A stretch of 64,000 bases of DNA from Shinella lacus (GCF_010994755.1 NZ_WHSB02000013.1:1-64000), one strand, 5' to 3'. Shown: positions 8,689-17,992, counted from the first letter of the stretch. A program made the numbers and translations. The notes: generated by a model not told the origin, from the letters alone.

Positions 8689-9240
8689 ATGCGTGCTCCC
8701 CTGCGCTCCCCGCTCGGCACCTTCGTGAAGATCATCGCCGATGTCGCCGCCGGTGCTGCGTGCGCCGGCATCCTGGTCGTCGTGCTGATCCAAGTCGTCG
8801 GCCGTCTTGCCGGGCACCCGTTTCCGTGGACCGAGGAAGCGACGCGCTTTCTTTTCATCTGGATGGTGTTTCTCGGTCTCGCCGCCGGCTTCAGGACCGT
8901 CGAGAGTGCTCGCGTCGTTATTTTCCTCGTGCTTGCGCGCCGGCTCTTCCAGAATCTCGCCGTGCCGATCTATGTCCTGTCTTCCGTCCTTTTTTTTGCT
9001 TTGATGGGATGGACCGGGCTGACGCTGGTGCGTCAGCAGATCATGATGAACGAGACCGCCGCGACGCTGCCCATTCCCATGTGGGTGATCGGCATGGTGA
9101 TGCCCGTCTCCGCGGCGATCGCGATCCTGGCGATCTTCGATTCCCTGCGCCGCCGCCGCGACCTCATCGCACTTCCAGAACTCGGCCTGCCGGCGGGTGA
9201 AAGTGCCCATGCCGACATCTCCATATCAGCGGGACATTGA
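8689..9240 (+). CDS. TRAP transporter small permease (DctQ family)
   Basis: A 183-residue inner-membrane protein with four predicted hydrophobic helices (about residues 15-35, 50-70, 90-115 and 130-155) and the DctQ signature around PWTEEATRFLFIWMVFLGLA. The Met at 8689 is taken because GGAAAGG precedes it and because an upstream in-frame Met at 8617 would put the intercistronic hairpin inside the coding sequence. It lies between the DctP and DctM genes of the same transporter. Confidence 0.9.
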   Translation: MRAPLRSPLGTFVKIIADVAAGAACAGILVVVLIQVVGRLAGHPFPWTEEATRFLFIWMVFLGLAAGFRTVESARVVIFLVLARRLFQNLAVPIYVLSSVLFFALMGWTGLTLVRQQIMMNETAATLPIPMWVIGMVMPVSAAIAILAIFDSLRRRRDLIALPELGLPAGESAHADISISAGH

Positions 9241-9243
9241 CCC

Positions 9244-10524
9244 ATGTCGCTCTTTCTCCTCCTTTCCTTCTTCGGGCTGAGCATGCTCGGCATACCGCTT
9301 GCAGTAGCTCTAGCGCTCGCCGGTATCGCCACGCTCTGGCTGTTCACGTCCATGCCGATGGATCTCCTGTCACAGACGATGTTCTCGTCGATGAATTCGT
9401 TCCTGCTGGTGGCGGTGCCGCTCTTCATTCTGGTCGGGGCCGTGATGGAGCGCGGCCGGGTCGCCGAACGTATTTTTGACTTCGCCGAGGCGATCGTCGG
9501 CTGGCTTCCGGGTGGTCTCGGCCATGTCAACGTGATTTCGTCGGTGATCTTTTCAGGCGTGTCCGGCTCCTCCGTCGCCGACATTGCCTCCGTTGGCGCC
9601 ATCGAGATCAAGGCGATGGAGCGGCACGGCTTTCCCAAGGGTTATGCCGTCGGCATGACGCTCTGCACCGCCACGCTCTCCTCGATCATCCCACCGTCCA
9701 TCCTCGTTGTCATCGCCGGCTCTATCGCCAACGTGTCGATCGGCACACTGCTGGTCGCCGGTCTCGTGCCGGGCCTGTTCATCGCCTTCGCCTTCCTGGT
9801 CTTCAACCATTTCTATTCGGTCTACTACGGCTACAATCCGCCGAAGCCCTTCAATTTTCGACTCTTGGTGGTGACGGGCCTGCGCGCCATCCTGCCGATG
9901 CTGACGCCGCTGATCCTCATCATCGGTATTGCGAGCGGTCTGTTCACGCCCACCGAGGCGGCGGCAATCGCCGTGATCTATGTCGCGGTCCTCGGCCTTC
10001 TGGTCTACCGGACCCTTCCGCTCCGCGAGATTCCGGAAATCCTGATCTCGACGGCGCGCATCTCCGGCACCATCCTCTTCATCGCCGCCACCTCGCAGCT
10101 TGCCGCCTGGATCTTCACCTATGATGGCCTGCCGGAGAAGGTGGCCGAACTGATGCAGATCATGAGCCTCGGCCCGCTGACAGGCATGCTTGTCATCTTC
10201 TTTTTCCTTTTGATCATCGGCATCTTCATGGAGGCGATCCCCGCCATGTTCATTCTTATCCCCGTGCTGATGCCGCCGGTGCAGGCGCTGGGTATCGACC
10301 CGATCCACTTCCTAATCGTCACCGTCATGACGCTGACACTCGGCCTCGTGACCCCGCCCATCGGTGTCTGCCTCTTTGCGGCGGCGCAGGTGGCCAACAT
10401 GAAGGTGGAGGATGTCATCCGCGGCTCGCTGGCGCCGATGGCGGTATTGACGCTGGCCATCTTCGCGCTGGTGCTCTTCCCGATCCTCACTCTCGGCCCG
10501 ATCCGTCTTTTGGGAATGTATTGA
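9244..10524 (+). CDS. TRAP transporter large permease (DctM family)
   Basis: A 426-residue polytopic membrane protein of the DctM/ion-transporter superfamily, which couples uptake to the sodium or proton gradient. Landmarks are the N-terminal LLLSFFGLSMLGIPLA, the FSGVSGSSVADIASVGAIEIKAM region split by the re-entrant hairpin, and PPSILVVIAGSIANVSIG. It starts 3 bp after the dctQ stop. Length and topology are normal for the family. Confidence 0.94.
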   Translation: MSLFLLLSFFGLSMLGIPLAVALALAGIATLWLFTSMPMDLLSQTMFSSMNSFLLVAVPLFILVGAVMERGRVAERIFDFAEAIVGWLPGGLGHVNVISSVIFSGVSGSSVADIASVGAIEIKAMERHGFPKGYAVGMTLCTATLSSIIPPSILVVIAGSIANVSIGTLLVAGLVPGLFIAFAFLVFNHFYSVYYGYNPPKPFNFRLLVVTGLRAILPMLTPLILIIGIASGLFTPTEAAAIAVIYVAVLGLLVYRTLPLREIPEILISTARISGTILFIAATSQLAAWIFTYDGLPEKVAELMQIMSLGPLTGMLVIFFFLLIIGIFMEAIPAMFILIPVLMPPVQALGIDPIHFLIVTVMTLTLGLVTPPIGVCLFAAAQVANMKVEDVIRGSLAPMAVLTLAIFALVLFPILTLGPIRLLGMY

Positions 10525-10526
10525 CG

Positions 10527-11078
10527 ATGGCTAAGGCAGTTCAAAGTCTGCGCCCTGAAATGATGCAGGCGGCTTACATTCTCGTCATGGGCATTGCGGG
10601 CACGGGAAAAAGCGTGATCGCCAGCCGTCTCGTGAACTCCCTTCGCGGTACCTTCGTTGAAGCGGATGCTTATCATAGCCCCGAGAATGTCGAACGCATG
10701 CGCCAGGGTATCGGTCTCACAGATAACGACCGTTGGCCGTGGCTGACGGCTGTGGCGGAAGCCGCGATTGGCGCGGAAGGCCGGCCCGTCATCATTGCCT
10801 GCTCCGCCCTCAAGCGAAGCTACCGTGACTTCCTCCGCGCGAAGATTGGAGCGTTCCCGATCCTCTTTCTCACCGGCGCCCCGGAATTGATCGGCGAGCG
10901 GCTCGCCGACCGTCAGAATCATTTTGCCAGTGCCTCGCTGCTCGAAAGCCAGTTGCAGACCTTGGAGCCACCGGCAGAAGACGAGGATGTCGTGTACCTC
11001 GATATCCGCATGTCGCCCGATGAAATCGTCGTGTTCGCGCTTGCCCAGCTCGATGGGCGGACTTCCACCGGCGGCTGA
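10527..11078 (+). CDS. Gluconokinase-like carbohydrate kinase (GntK family)
   Basis: A 183-residue P-loop kinase. Walker A is GIAGTGKS at residues 22-29; the GntK hallmarks EADAYHSPENVERMRQGIGL and DNDRWPWL follow, then CSALKRSYRDFLR and a LTGAPELIGERLADR lid region. GntK phosphorylates D-gluconate at O6. Here it begins directly after dctM in an operon of beta-hydroxyacid oxidation enzymes, so the true substrate may be another aldonate or a keto sugar acid. Met at 10527 is used; Met12/Met13 would also give a family-length protein. Confidence 0.88.
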   Translation: MAKAVQSLRPEMMQAAYILVMGIAGTGKSVIASRLVNSLRGTFVEADAYHSPENVERMRQGIGLTDNDRWPWLTAVAEAAIGAEGRPVIIACSALKRSYRDFLRAKIGAFPILFLTGAPELIGERLADRQNHFASASLLESQLQTLEPPAEDEDVVYLDIRMSPDEIVVFALAQLDGRTSTGG

Positions 11079-11081
11079 TCC

Positions 11082-11972
11082 TCAGCGCCTTGCCGCCCAG
11101 GCATCCCGTTCTTCACGCAGCCAGTCTAGGAAGGTGCGCACCTTTTTTCGCCGCAGATGATCGAACGGGCAGACGATCCACTGGGTCACCAGCCGGATTG
11201 CCGGGTAGGACGCGACGGGGCAAACGAGGCGGCCGGAAGCGAGTTCCTCCTCCATCATCAGCGTGCTTTCCAAGGCAATGCCCATGCCGCGTGCGGCGGC
11301 GTCGATTGCCATATGGCTGCGGTCGAACAATACGCGCTGCCAACGGTCTGTGGATGTCACTCCCGCCAAAGGAAACCATGTCGTCCATTGCGCCTGAGAC
11401 TTGGCGGAGTGGATGAGGCGGAACTTCGGCAAATCCTCCGGAGAAAGACTATCGGCTGCGGCGTAGCCCGGCGAGCAGACCGGCATGAACTCTTCCTCCA
11501 CCACACCCTCGACAAACAGGCCTGGCCAGCGCCCGTCGCCGTGGCGAAGCTCGATATCGACGATCTCCTGGCTGAAATCAGTCGGCTCGTTCGTGCCATC
11601 GAGGCGCACTTCCAGGTCGGGCTGCTGGTCGAGAAACGAGGCCAACCTCGGAAGCAGCCATTTGTTGGAAAGCGTCGGCGTCGCGCGAATGGTGAGGCTG
11701 GTGACGGAGCGGAAACCCTTGATGGTCGCAGTCGCCTCGGCGATGTGCTCGACCTGGTCTGCTATCATCGAAAAATAGCGTTCGCCGGCCTCTGTCAGCA
11801 CAATGCCGCGACCCGCCTTGGCCAATAGGGAGACGCCGAGCTGCAGTTCAAGCGCCTGGATTTGCTGACTGACGGCTGATGGTGTGACGCTGAGCTCTTT
11901 AGCGGCGCGCGAAATGCTGCCCGCGCGAGCCGCTGTATGGAAGACAAAAATCGGCTTGATGGGGATATGCAT
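11082..11972 (-). CDS. LysR-family transcriptional regulator (GcvA-like)
   Basis: A 296-residue regulator: an N-terminal winged helix (FVFHTAARAGSISRAAKELSV, then TPSAVSQQIQALE) and a LysR substrate-binding domain of the GcvA/AmpR subgroup. The start at 11972 gives the usual LTTR length; a longer frame to 12185 has no family resemblance. It converges on the kinase gene, 3 bp between stops, and is the only regulator near the 4993-11078 operon, so it may control that operon, although it is not divergently placed. Confidence 0.9.
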   Translation of the reverse strand: MHIPIKPIFVFHTAARAGSISRAAKELSVTPSAVSQQIQALELQLGVSLLAKAGRGIVLTEAGERYFSMIADQVEHIAEATATIKGFRSVTSLTIRATPTLSNKWLLPRLASFLDQQPDLEVRLDGTNEPTDFSQEIVDIELRHGDGRWPGLFVEGVVEEEFMPVCSPGYAAADSLSPEDLPKFRLIHSAKSQAQWTTWFPLAGVTSTDRWQRVLFDRSHMAIDAAARGMGIALESTLMMEEELASGRLVCPVASYPAIRLVTQWIVCPFDHLRRKKVRTFLDWLREERDAWAARR

Positions 11973-12123
11973 CAGGGATTGTCCGCATAAGGTTCGCTTT
12001 CTTAAATCATCTACCTTCCGTTCCGCCAAGCATCGAGCAAGCTGCAACGCTGCAATGCGCAATCTGCACTGCGTCGCTGACACGGCAGGTTGTAGATTCA
12101 CGCCGGAAAGCGAGGACAGCACG

Positions 12124-12237
12124 ATGCGTTCGACAGACAAAGCGAAATCACAGAGCACTGCCCGCCGTCTCTGGGCGGTATTCATGTCGGTTCGCGCCTA
12201 TCAGGCGCGACAGTTGCTCAAGAATCGCTGCAATTAA
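12124..12237 (+). CDS. Possible small basic protein, 37 residues
   Basis: ATG at 12124 is preceded by GAGGAC at a good distance, and the frame ends at TAA 12235-12237. The product is basic (Arg/Lys-rich) with a central amphipathic stretch, RRLWAVFMSVRAYQARQLL. This resembles the very short DUF1127-like proteins common in rhizobia, but the similarity is only in composition and size. It is the only coding candidate in the 410-bp gap between the LysR gene and the degP terminator. It could be chance. Confidence 0.3.
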   Translation: MRSTDKAKSQSTARRLWAVFMSVRAYQARQLLKNRCN

Positions 12238-12330
12238 CTTTTCGTTCCCGCGCATAACGTAAGTCGCTCGAGGGGAGCCGGCTCTCGCACCTATTTCGCC
12301 TCAGGAATGTGACTAGCCGACAGATGCCGT

Positions 12331-12364
12331 CAAAAAGCAGCCGCCCAGCAGCGCTGGACGGCTG
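12331..12364 (-). terminator. Rho-independent terminator of the DegP gene
   Basis: Read on the minus strand, CAGCCGTCCAGC pairs with GCTGGGCGGCTG around a 3-base loop (12338-12364, one mismatch), followed by CTTTTTG. It lies 18 bp beyond the degP stop codon. Confidence 0.8.
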
Positions 12365-12381
12365 TTGAAAGGCTGAAACAC

Positions 12382-13887
12382 TCAACCCTGGGCGAAGGGG
12401 ACCGTCACGAAGGTCTGCTGGTCCTGCCGCTGTACCAGAAGCAGGACGGCCTTGCGGCCTGCCTTGCCCGCTTCAGAAACTGCGGTTTTGGCTTCACCGG
12501 CCGAGCCAACCGGCTTCTGATTCACCGAAAGGATGACGTCGCCCGGCTGGAGGCCGGCGTCGGCGGCGGGCTTGTCTGGGTTGACACCCTCGACGACCGC
12601 GCCGTTTTCATCCTTCGGCAGGCCGAGCGATTGCCGCATGTCCGCCGTCAGGTCGCCAAGCTGAACGCCGATGGTCGGCACATGTTGTGCCGCCTTGCCC
12701 GATTTGCCGCCGGCATCGGCTATGATCTGCCCACTGCCGTCCTCATTGTTGCCGATGGTAATCGAAAGGTCCTTGTCGCCGCCATCGCGCCAGACCGTCA
12801 GGCTTTCCTTCGCGCCGGGGTTGAGATCGGCAACCATGCGTGAGAGATCGCGCGGCGAGGTCACTGCCTTGCCTCCGAGCGCGGTGATGATGTCGCCGGA
12901 ACGGATACCGGCTTTGCCGGCCGGTGTGCCGTCATCGACCTTCGCCACCAGTGCACCCGTCGGTTTGGCAAGCCCGATTGCATCGGCGATGTCGGCGGTC
13001 ACGGGCTGAATCTGCACACCGATGAAGCCGTGCTCGATCGAGCCGTCCTTCATCAGCTTGGCGACGACCGCCTGCGCCTGGTTGGAAGGTATGGCGAAAC
13101 CGACGCCCACACTGCCGCCATTTGGCGAATAGATCGCCGTGTTGATGCCGACGACCTTGCCGTCGGCGCCGACAAGCGGACCGCCCGAATTGCCGTGGTT
13201 GATCGGTGCATCGATCTGGATGAAATCGTCATAAGGTCCACTGTGCAGGTCGCGGCCGCGGGCCGAGACGATGCCGGCCGTTACCGTCGTGCCGATGCCG
13301 AAGGGGTTGCCGATGGCGAGGGTCGGATCGCCGGCGCGCAAGTTATCCGATTCGCCCCAGCCAATCGTGGCCAGCGGTTTGTCGCTGTCGATTTTCAACA
13401 CGGCGAGGTCCGACTTCGGGTCCGCACCGATGAGCTTCGCCGACAGTTCCGTGCCGTCGTCGAGCGTTACCTTGATGGTGTTCGCCTTGTCGATGACGTG
13501 GTTGTTGGTGACGATGTAACCGTCACTCGTCAGCACGAAGCCGGAGCCGAGCGCCTGGGCCTTTTCGGCAGACCGCGGCTGCGGCATCTGCCGCTGGCCG
13601 AAGAAGTCGCGGAACTGCTGGTCGAAGGGCGAACCGCCGCCGAAGGGGGAGGTGCCATCGGCACTGGCATCTTCCGCACTGAGGGTTGTCGTAATGGTGA
13701 CGACGGCTGGCTTGTCGGCCGATACGACCGAGGCGAAGGAACCCTCGGCGAGCGGTGAGCCGAAGCTTTGCGGTGCAGCAGCTTGCGCGGTTTTCGTGCC
13801 GAGAAGGCCGGAGGCAGCCATCGGCAGCACCAGCAGGGCGACGCCGAAGAGCGCTGCGACACGATGTTTTTCAAGAATTCTGGTCAT
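12382..13887 (-). CDS. degP: Do-family periplasmic serine protease/chaperone (DegP/MucD type)
   Basis: A 501-residue HtrA protease. There is an N-terminal signal sequence with the hydrophobic core about residues 10-30 ending near AQAAA. The trypsin-like domain has the triad His130 (TNNHV), Asp160 (SDLAVLK) and Ser234 (HGNSGGPL). Two PDZ domains follow, at roughly 280-370 and 400-495. It degrades or refolds misfolded envelope proteins. It is a single transcription unit with its own terminator. Rhizobial genomes carry several HtrA paralogs, so which one this is cannot be told. Confidence 0.95.
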   Translation of the reverse strand: MTRILEKHRVAALFGVALLVLPMAASGLLGTKTAQAAAPQSFGSPLAEGSFASVVSADKPAVVTITTTLSAEDASADGTSPFGGGSPFDQQFRDFFGQRQMPQPRSAEKAQALGSGFVLTSDGYIVTNNHVIDKANTIKVTLDDGTELSAKLIGADPKSDLAVLKIDSDKPLATIGWGESDNLRAGDPTLAIGNPFGIGTTVTAGIVSARGRDLHSGPYDDFIQIDAPINHGNSGGPLVGADGKVVGINTAIYSPNGGSVGVGFAIPSNQAQAVVAKLMKDGSIEHGFIGVQIQPVTADIADAIGLAKPTGALVAKVDDGTPAGKAGIRSGDIITALGGKAVTSPRDLSRMVADLNPGAKESLTVWRDGGDKDLSITIGNNEDGSGQIIADAGGKSGKAAQHVPTIGVQLGDLTADMRQSLGLPKDENGAVVEGVNPDKPAADAGLQPGDVILSVNQKPVGSAGEAKTAVSEAGKAGRKAVLLLVQRQDQQTFVTVPFAQG

Positions 13888-14033
13888 GGTCGTCTTCCTT
13901 TGTTCGGTGCTCCGGTGCCTGCGAGACAGGCGCCGGAGCGTACGAGACCGGACCGCAGGTGCAGGGCGGCCGCTCTCGTGTTCAGGGCTGGGGGGGTGAA
14001 ATGTGGTCGAACGTCGCCGACGGGTACCGAAGG

Positions 14034-14447
14034 TCAGCTCAACCGTACGATATCCTGGTCGAGCTTGCGGATGTCGCTCTTGAGGCGTTTGTAAGTGGTG
14101 TTCGGGATCGCGCCGGCATGGGAGTTGGCGGCGGTCATTGCCTGGTTGTGGATGCTACCGGTTTCGCTTTCTAGTTTGCGCACGGCGCTTGCCGACAACC
14201 GATGCATGGCCTCTTCTTGTTGTATCTTCTCGTCGGCCGAACGTAGCCTGATGAGAACCTGGTTGAGACGCGGCTTGTAGAGAAGCGCTGGCATATACTG
14301 CGATGACGCCTGGGGATCGGTAGAGTCGTGATCATGGGTCGAAACACGCCCCGAGGGAGGCTCGTGCCGGCCGGCGGCGAAGGCGCCGCCTACGGCAAGC
14401 GAAAGAGCGATAGTGGCAAAGGTGATGGTTTTCAATGTCGAGCGCAT
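14034..14447 (-). CDS. Secreted hypothetical protein, 137 residues
   Basis: The N-terminus is a clear signal peptide (MRSTLKTITFATIALSLAV, cleavage near AFA-AG). The mature part has a His/Asp/Ser-rich segment (THDHDSTDPQ), then a helical region rich in Arg, Glu and Gln with heptad-like spacing from about residue 60 to the end. No family was recognised. GAGGA precedes the ATG. It lies 146 bp downstream of the start of degP on the same strand, so it is transcribed away from a separate promoter. A periplasmic or cell-surface role is inferred only from the signal peptide. Confidence 0.65.
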   Translation of the reverse strand: MRSTLKTITFATIALSLAVGGAFAAGRHEPPSGRVSTHDHDSTDPQASSQYMPALLYKPRLNQVLIRLRSADEKIQQEEAMHRLSASAVRKLESETGSIHNQAMTAANSHAGAIPNTTYKRLKSDIRKLDQDIVRLS

Positions 14448-15009
14448 GACGCGTATCCTCGAAGAAGGAGGGAAGACGTACCCTCCACCCGGCTGTCCGG
14501 TGTCGTCGCGTCGCGGTTCCTTCCCGCCGGCGGCATCCAGCCTGTCATCATCTATAGGCCCGCCCGGTCGGTCTGGTCATGTTACAATTAAATAAAGTTT
14601 CGGGCGCCTTTTTCGCCAAATTAATGCCCGGATTGAGGAGCTTGCCCGGTAAGTGTTCTCGAATTACCGTTTCTTTTCAATTGTTTGCTTTTCTATGTGT
14701 TGCGCCGGGCGCAGGCACCAAACATGGCCGATCTGTAATCTTTCTCTCAGGCATCGAGTGGGAGTTTACTGCCGGGGCCAGCCGCGCCTTCAGCCCATAT
14801 ATGATGCGGTCGGCAGGGCCTTCGTATTCGAAATGATGCTTGCCTTCGACGTCGTCGACCTGGTGGGACATACGGATATCGTCGGCCGTCTAATACGGAT
14901 TACGCTCGGGCGGAAGCAGCGCACAGTGGGAGACGGGGCGCACTCATGCTCGTCCATTTTACGGGTCGGCAGTCAAGATCTTTTCAACGGCAAATACAGC
15001 CGCAAATGA
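14448..15009. other. 562-bp region without a recognised gene
   Basis: Open frames on both strands here (for example 14677-14871 minus and 14653-15009 plus) have no ribosome-binding site of note, no recognised family and ambiguous codon bias. The first 150 bp upstream of 14447 contain the probable promoter of the secreted protein. I see no repeat, tRNA or mobile-element end. Confidence 0.5.
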
Positions 15010-15690
15010 CTATTTGTTCCCTCTAACTTTGGGCAAATTGCTCAGCAGAGACTCGCATGCCTTGGTGATGTGAGTAACGAGCAGGTCTGTCGCGAGCGCG
15101 ACATCGCGCTGCCGGCAGGCGGCAAGAATCTGGCGGTGTTCTCGATCATCGACGCCGGTTCCGCCCGATAGTGTCAGCTGAATGCGAAGATATCGTTCGA
15201 TCCGGTCGTTCACCGATCGGATGAGGTTGAGCAGGAAGGGTTTGTCTGCGTCTTCGTAGAGACAGGAGTGAAATTGCCAGTTCAGTTCTGCCCATCGCGC
15301 GACATCTGTCTCGCGGGCGAACTCGTCGCAATAGCCTTCAGCACGCTCGAATGTGCGCTCGGTCATTCTCGGAACCGAAAGTTTCAGCGCGTTGGCTTCC
15401 AGCATGGCCCGCACTTCGAAGATCTCGGCGATTTCCGGTTCGGTGATACTCGTTACGACAGCGCCGCGGTTGCGCTGAAACTCGACAAGCCCCTCGGCTT
15501 CGAGACGCTTCAGCGCTTCGCGGACGGGAATCTTGCTGACGTCGAAGAGCTTGGCAATGTCGTCTTGGCGGATTGGCTCGCCCTCATCCAGGACGCCAGT
15601 GACAATCGCTTCGCGAATGTATTTCGCGATGATATCCGAAGTCGGGGGCGTGCTGCCGAGTGACGGCAGGTTTTGGGCTTTCAGCGGCAA
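15010..15690 (-). CDS. GntR-family transcriptional regulator with FCD ligand-binding domain
   Basis: A 226-residue regulator. Residues 15-85 form the GntR winged helix (IREAIVTGVLDEGEPIRQDD, then KIPVREALKRLEAEGLV); the rest is an FCD helical domain. A TTG start at 15690 is inferred because a stop lies two codons upstream and GGAG precedes it. Divergent from the imino-acid island. Its probable operators, ATCGTATACGAT and a CGTATATACG palindrome, lie in the shared intergenic region, and the palindrome recurs before two more transcription units. It is therefore the likely local repressor of 15824-26881. Confidence 0.9.
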   Translation of the reverse strand: MPLKAQNLPSLGSTPPTSDIIAKYIREAIVTGVLDEGEPIRQDDIAKLFDVSKIPVREALKRLEAEGLVEFQRNRGAVVTSITEPEIAEIFEVRAMLEANALKLSVPRMTERTFERAEGYCDEFARETDVARWAELNWQFHSCLYEDADKPFLLNLIRSVNDRIERYLRIQLTLSGGTGVDDREHRQILAACRQRDVALATDLLVTHITKACESLLSNLPKVRGNK

Positions 15691-15743
15691 CTTTCACTCC
15701 ATGGTCGCTCGGCGCGGTCGCGTGGGCGCTTCGAATACCGTAG

Positions 15744-15792
15744 CGTATATACGATCGGTGCTTGTCTGTCTTGACTCGTAATCGTATACGAT
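15744..15792. promoter_or_regulatory. GntR operator pair in the divergent promoter
   Basis: CGTATATACG (15744-15753) and ATCGTATACGAT (15781-15792) are both perfect palindromes. The second begins 5 bp after a TTGACT -35 hexamer at 15771-15776 and lies before TATTCT/TCTATA, so a bound repressor would block the promoter of the dimethylformamidase-like gene. The first lies nearer the regulator gene and suits autoregulation. Confidence 0.65.
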
Positions 15793-15823
15793 ATTCTATA
15801 TAAGGAAAGAAGGAGAGTTGTGC

Positions 15824-17992
15824 GTGGTGGACGGGCAAAAAACACCGGGATTGATCGGCTATGTTGCGCCCCTCAGCGCTACGCCCGGTGGCACTCTGGA
15901 ATTCAAGGTTTCCTCTCAAGGCAATCGGCCGGTTGCTGCGCGGGGACTTCGTCTCATCTGCTGCGATCCGAATCCGGCAGGACCTGGCGTCAAGACCGAG
16001 GCTGCTGACTTCGGCCTCGCGGAAAGCTATCCGGCTTCAGAGCAGCAGGCCCACCTCGGCTCCTGCGCGTTCGGCCAAATATCGGATCTCAGTGACTTTG
16101 CGTCGGCCAGGATTGGGCTGATGGTGCAGCCGACCCTATTCTCCGAACGGGCGCAGACGGTCTTCTCCTTGCAGAACGCCGGCGGGACCGCAGGCGTGGC
16201 GACGATTGTTCGCGGCGGCATGTTGTTTCTCCAGCAGTTGGGAACGGGTCGGGTATTCGATGTCGGCTTGGGCATGGCGCAGGACCGTTGGTCCCGTCTC
16301 GAGGTGACCTTTGAGTTCGATGGTTTCTCGGTGGTCGTCTCGGAAGGGAGGCCCGGGGGCGACCAAAGCAAGCGGGCCAGCTTTTCCGATGTTACGAGTG
16401 CGGTACTGGTCGGAGCCGATCACATCTGCTTTGCCGCTGTGTGGCGAGGACACCCCGAGCAGACCTTCAACGGGGCTCTCGAAAATCCGGCAGTGAGGGC
16501 AAGACGCCCGGAATCGTCCGCATGGGACGTCATCGCCGGCTGGAATTTCGGCGGAGACGCGCGCGAGGTCTGGGTGGAGGACGAGACGAGACGTGGGCGG
16601 CGGCTTTCCCTGATCAACATGCCGATGCGCGCCGTCAGGTCATCGGCATGGTCCGGACGTAACCAGGATTGGAAGCAGGCGCCGCAAGACTATGCCGCGA
16701 TCCGTTTTCATTCCGACGACCTCAGCGATTGTGCCTGGGAAACAACGATCCGCATGGACGTGCCCGAGGGCGTGCGCTCCGGTGTCTACGGGCTTGAGAT
16801 CGACAACGGCGCCAGCAAGGACACGATCCCGTTCTATGTCACCCCGGGGGAGAGGACCAAGCGGCAGCGGATCGTCTTCCTGGCGCCGACCTTCACCTAT
16901 ATGGCCTATGCGAATTTTGCGCGCGGCAATTTCGCCGGCGACCTCGCCGAGAGGGGCGCGGGCTGGAATGCCTATCCGCACAATCCCGACGAGGTCGGCG
17001 CCTACGGATATTCTACCTATAGCCGCCATCCCGACGGAACCGGGGTCACCCTGTCATCGCGCCTGCGGCCCATCATGACCATGCGTCCGAACTATCTCGT
17101 CTACTTCGATGCGAATGGATCGGGCATGCGACATTTCCCGGCAGATTCGCACCTGACGGATTGGCTTGAGGAAAAGGGTTTCTCCTTTGACGTCATAACC
17201 GATGAAGACCTTGACCGGGATGGCCTTGCCGCCTTGTCGCCCTATGACGTCGTGCTGACCGGCACGCACCCCGAATACCACACCCGACGCACCATGGAGG
17301 CGTTGATCGCCTATCGGGAAGCCGGCGGCAATCTCATGTATCTTGGGGGCAACGGCTTCTACTGGAAGATCGGCCGCAATGACGACATGCCCCATCTGAT
17401 CGAGGTCCGGCGTGCCGAGGGCGGCATGCGGGTATGGGCGAGCCAGCCGGGCGAATACTACCACCAGCTCGATGGAGACTATGGCGGCCTTTGGCGCCGC
17501 AACGGAATTCCGCCCCAGGCCGTCGCTGGCGTCGGCTTTACTGCCGAGGGCGGGTTCGAGGGCTCGTATTATGTCCGCACCGCTGCCTCCTACGCGGAGT
17601 ATCTTGCCTTTCTCTTTGACGGCATATCGTCCGATGAGCGCATCGGTGACTTCGGATTGTCCGGTGGTGGGGCGGCGGGTTTCGAGATCGACCAAGCCGC
17701 AACCGATCTCGGCACGCCGGAATTCGCGACGATCGTCGCCTTCTCCGAAGGGCATGGGCCTTCGTTCCACACGACGTTCGAGGAACTTCTTCTGCCTGGT
17801 GTGTTCGACGGCGCGCCGCGGGCGCATGGCGGCATCAGCGCCAACATCGTCTACGGAAAGTCGGATACAGGTGGGGGGCTTTTTGCCGTCGGCTCGATCA
17901 CCTTTTGCGGGAGCCTGTCGCACAACAACTACGACAACAATGTCTCGCGGCTTCTCGAAAATTGCCTGAGGAGGTTTCTCGCTGATGGTTGA
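15824..17992 (+). CDS. N,N-dimethylformamidase large-subunit-like amidohydrolase
   Basis: A 722-residue protein. The N-terminal half has concanavalin-like strands; the C-terminal half is the DMFase catalytic domain. As I recall for the Paracoccus enzyme, a mononuclear iron is held by two Tyr and one Glu with a nearby His. Here, by spacing, these correspond to Tyr362 (FTYMAYANF), Tyr399 or a neighbour (YGYSTYSRHP), and His482 and Glu484 (THPEYH). GTG at 15824 is chosen for its 8-nt distance from AAGGAG; TTG 15818 is too close. No small DMFase subunit gene is adjacent. It overlaps the next gene by 8 bp. The amide substrate is unknown; context suggests an imino-acid derivative. Confidence 0.85.
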   Translation: MVDGQKTPGLIGYVAPLSATPGGTLEFKVSSQGNRPVAARGLRLICCDPNPAGPGVKTEAADFGLAESYPASEQQAHLGSCAFGQISDLSDFASARIGLMVQPTLFSERAQTVFSLQNAGGTAGVATIVRGGMLFLQQLGTGRVFDVGLGMAQDRWSRLEVTFEFDGFSVVVSEGRPGGDQSKRASFSDVTSAVLVGADHICFAAVWRGHPEQTFNGALENPAVRARRPESSAWDVIAGWNFGGDAREVWVEDETRRGRRLSLINMPMRAVRSSAWSGRNQDWKQAPQDYAAIRFHSDDLSDCAWETTIRMDVPEGVRSGVYGLEIDNGASKDTIPFYVTPGERTKRQRIVFLAPTFTYMAYANFARGNFAGDLAERGAGWNAYPHNPDEVGAYGYSTYSRHPDGTGVTLSSRLRPIMTMRPNYLVYFDANGSGMRHFPADSHLTDWLEEKGFSFDVITDEDLDRDGLAALSPYDVVLTGTHPEYHTRRTMEALIAYREAGGNLMYLGGNGFYWKIGRNDDMPHLIEVRRAEGGMRVWASQPGEYYHQLDGDYGGLWRRNGIPPQAVAGVGFTAEGGFEGSYYVRTAASYAEYLAFLFDGISSDERIGDFGLSGGGAAGFEIDQAATDLGTPEFATIVAFSEGHGPSFHTTFEELLLPGVFDGAPRAHGGISANIVYGKSDTGGGLFAVGSITFCGSLSHNNYDNNVSRLLENCLRRFLADG

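Noticed and set aside
14677-14871. Short minus-strand frame beginning MSHQVDDVEGKHHF
   Set aside because: It has a plausible amino-acid mix, but no recognised family, no clear ribosome-binding site and no support from neighbours; left as unassigned gap.
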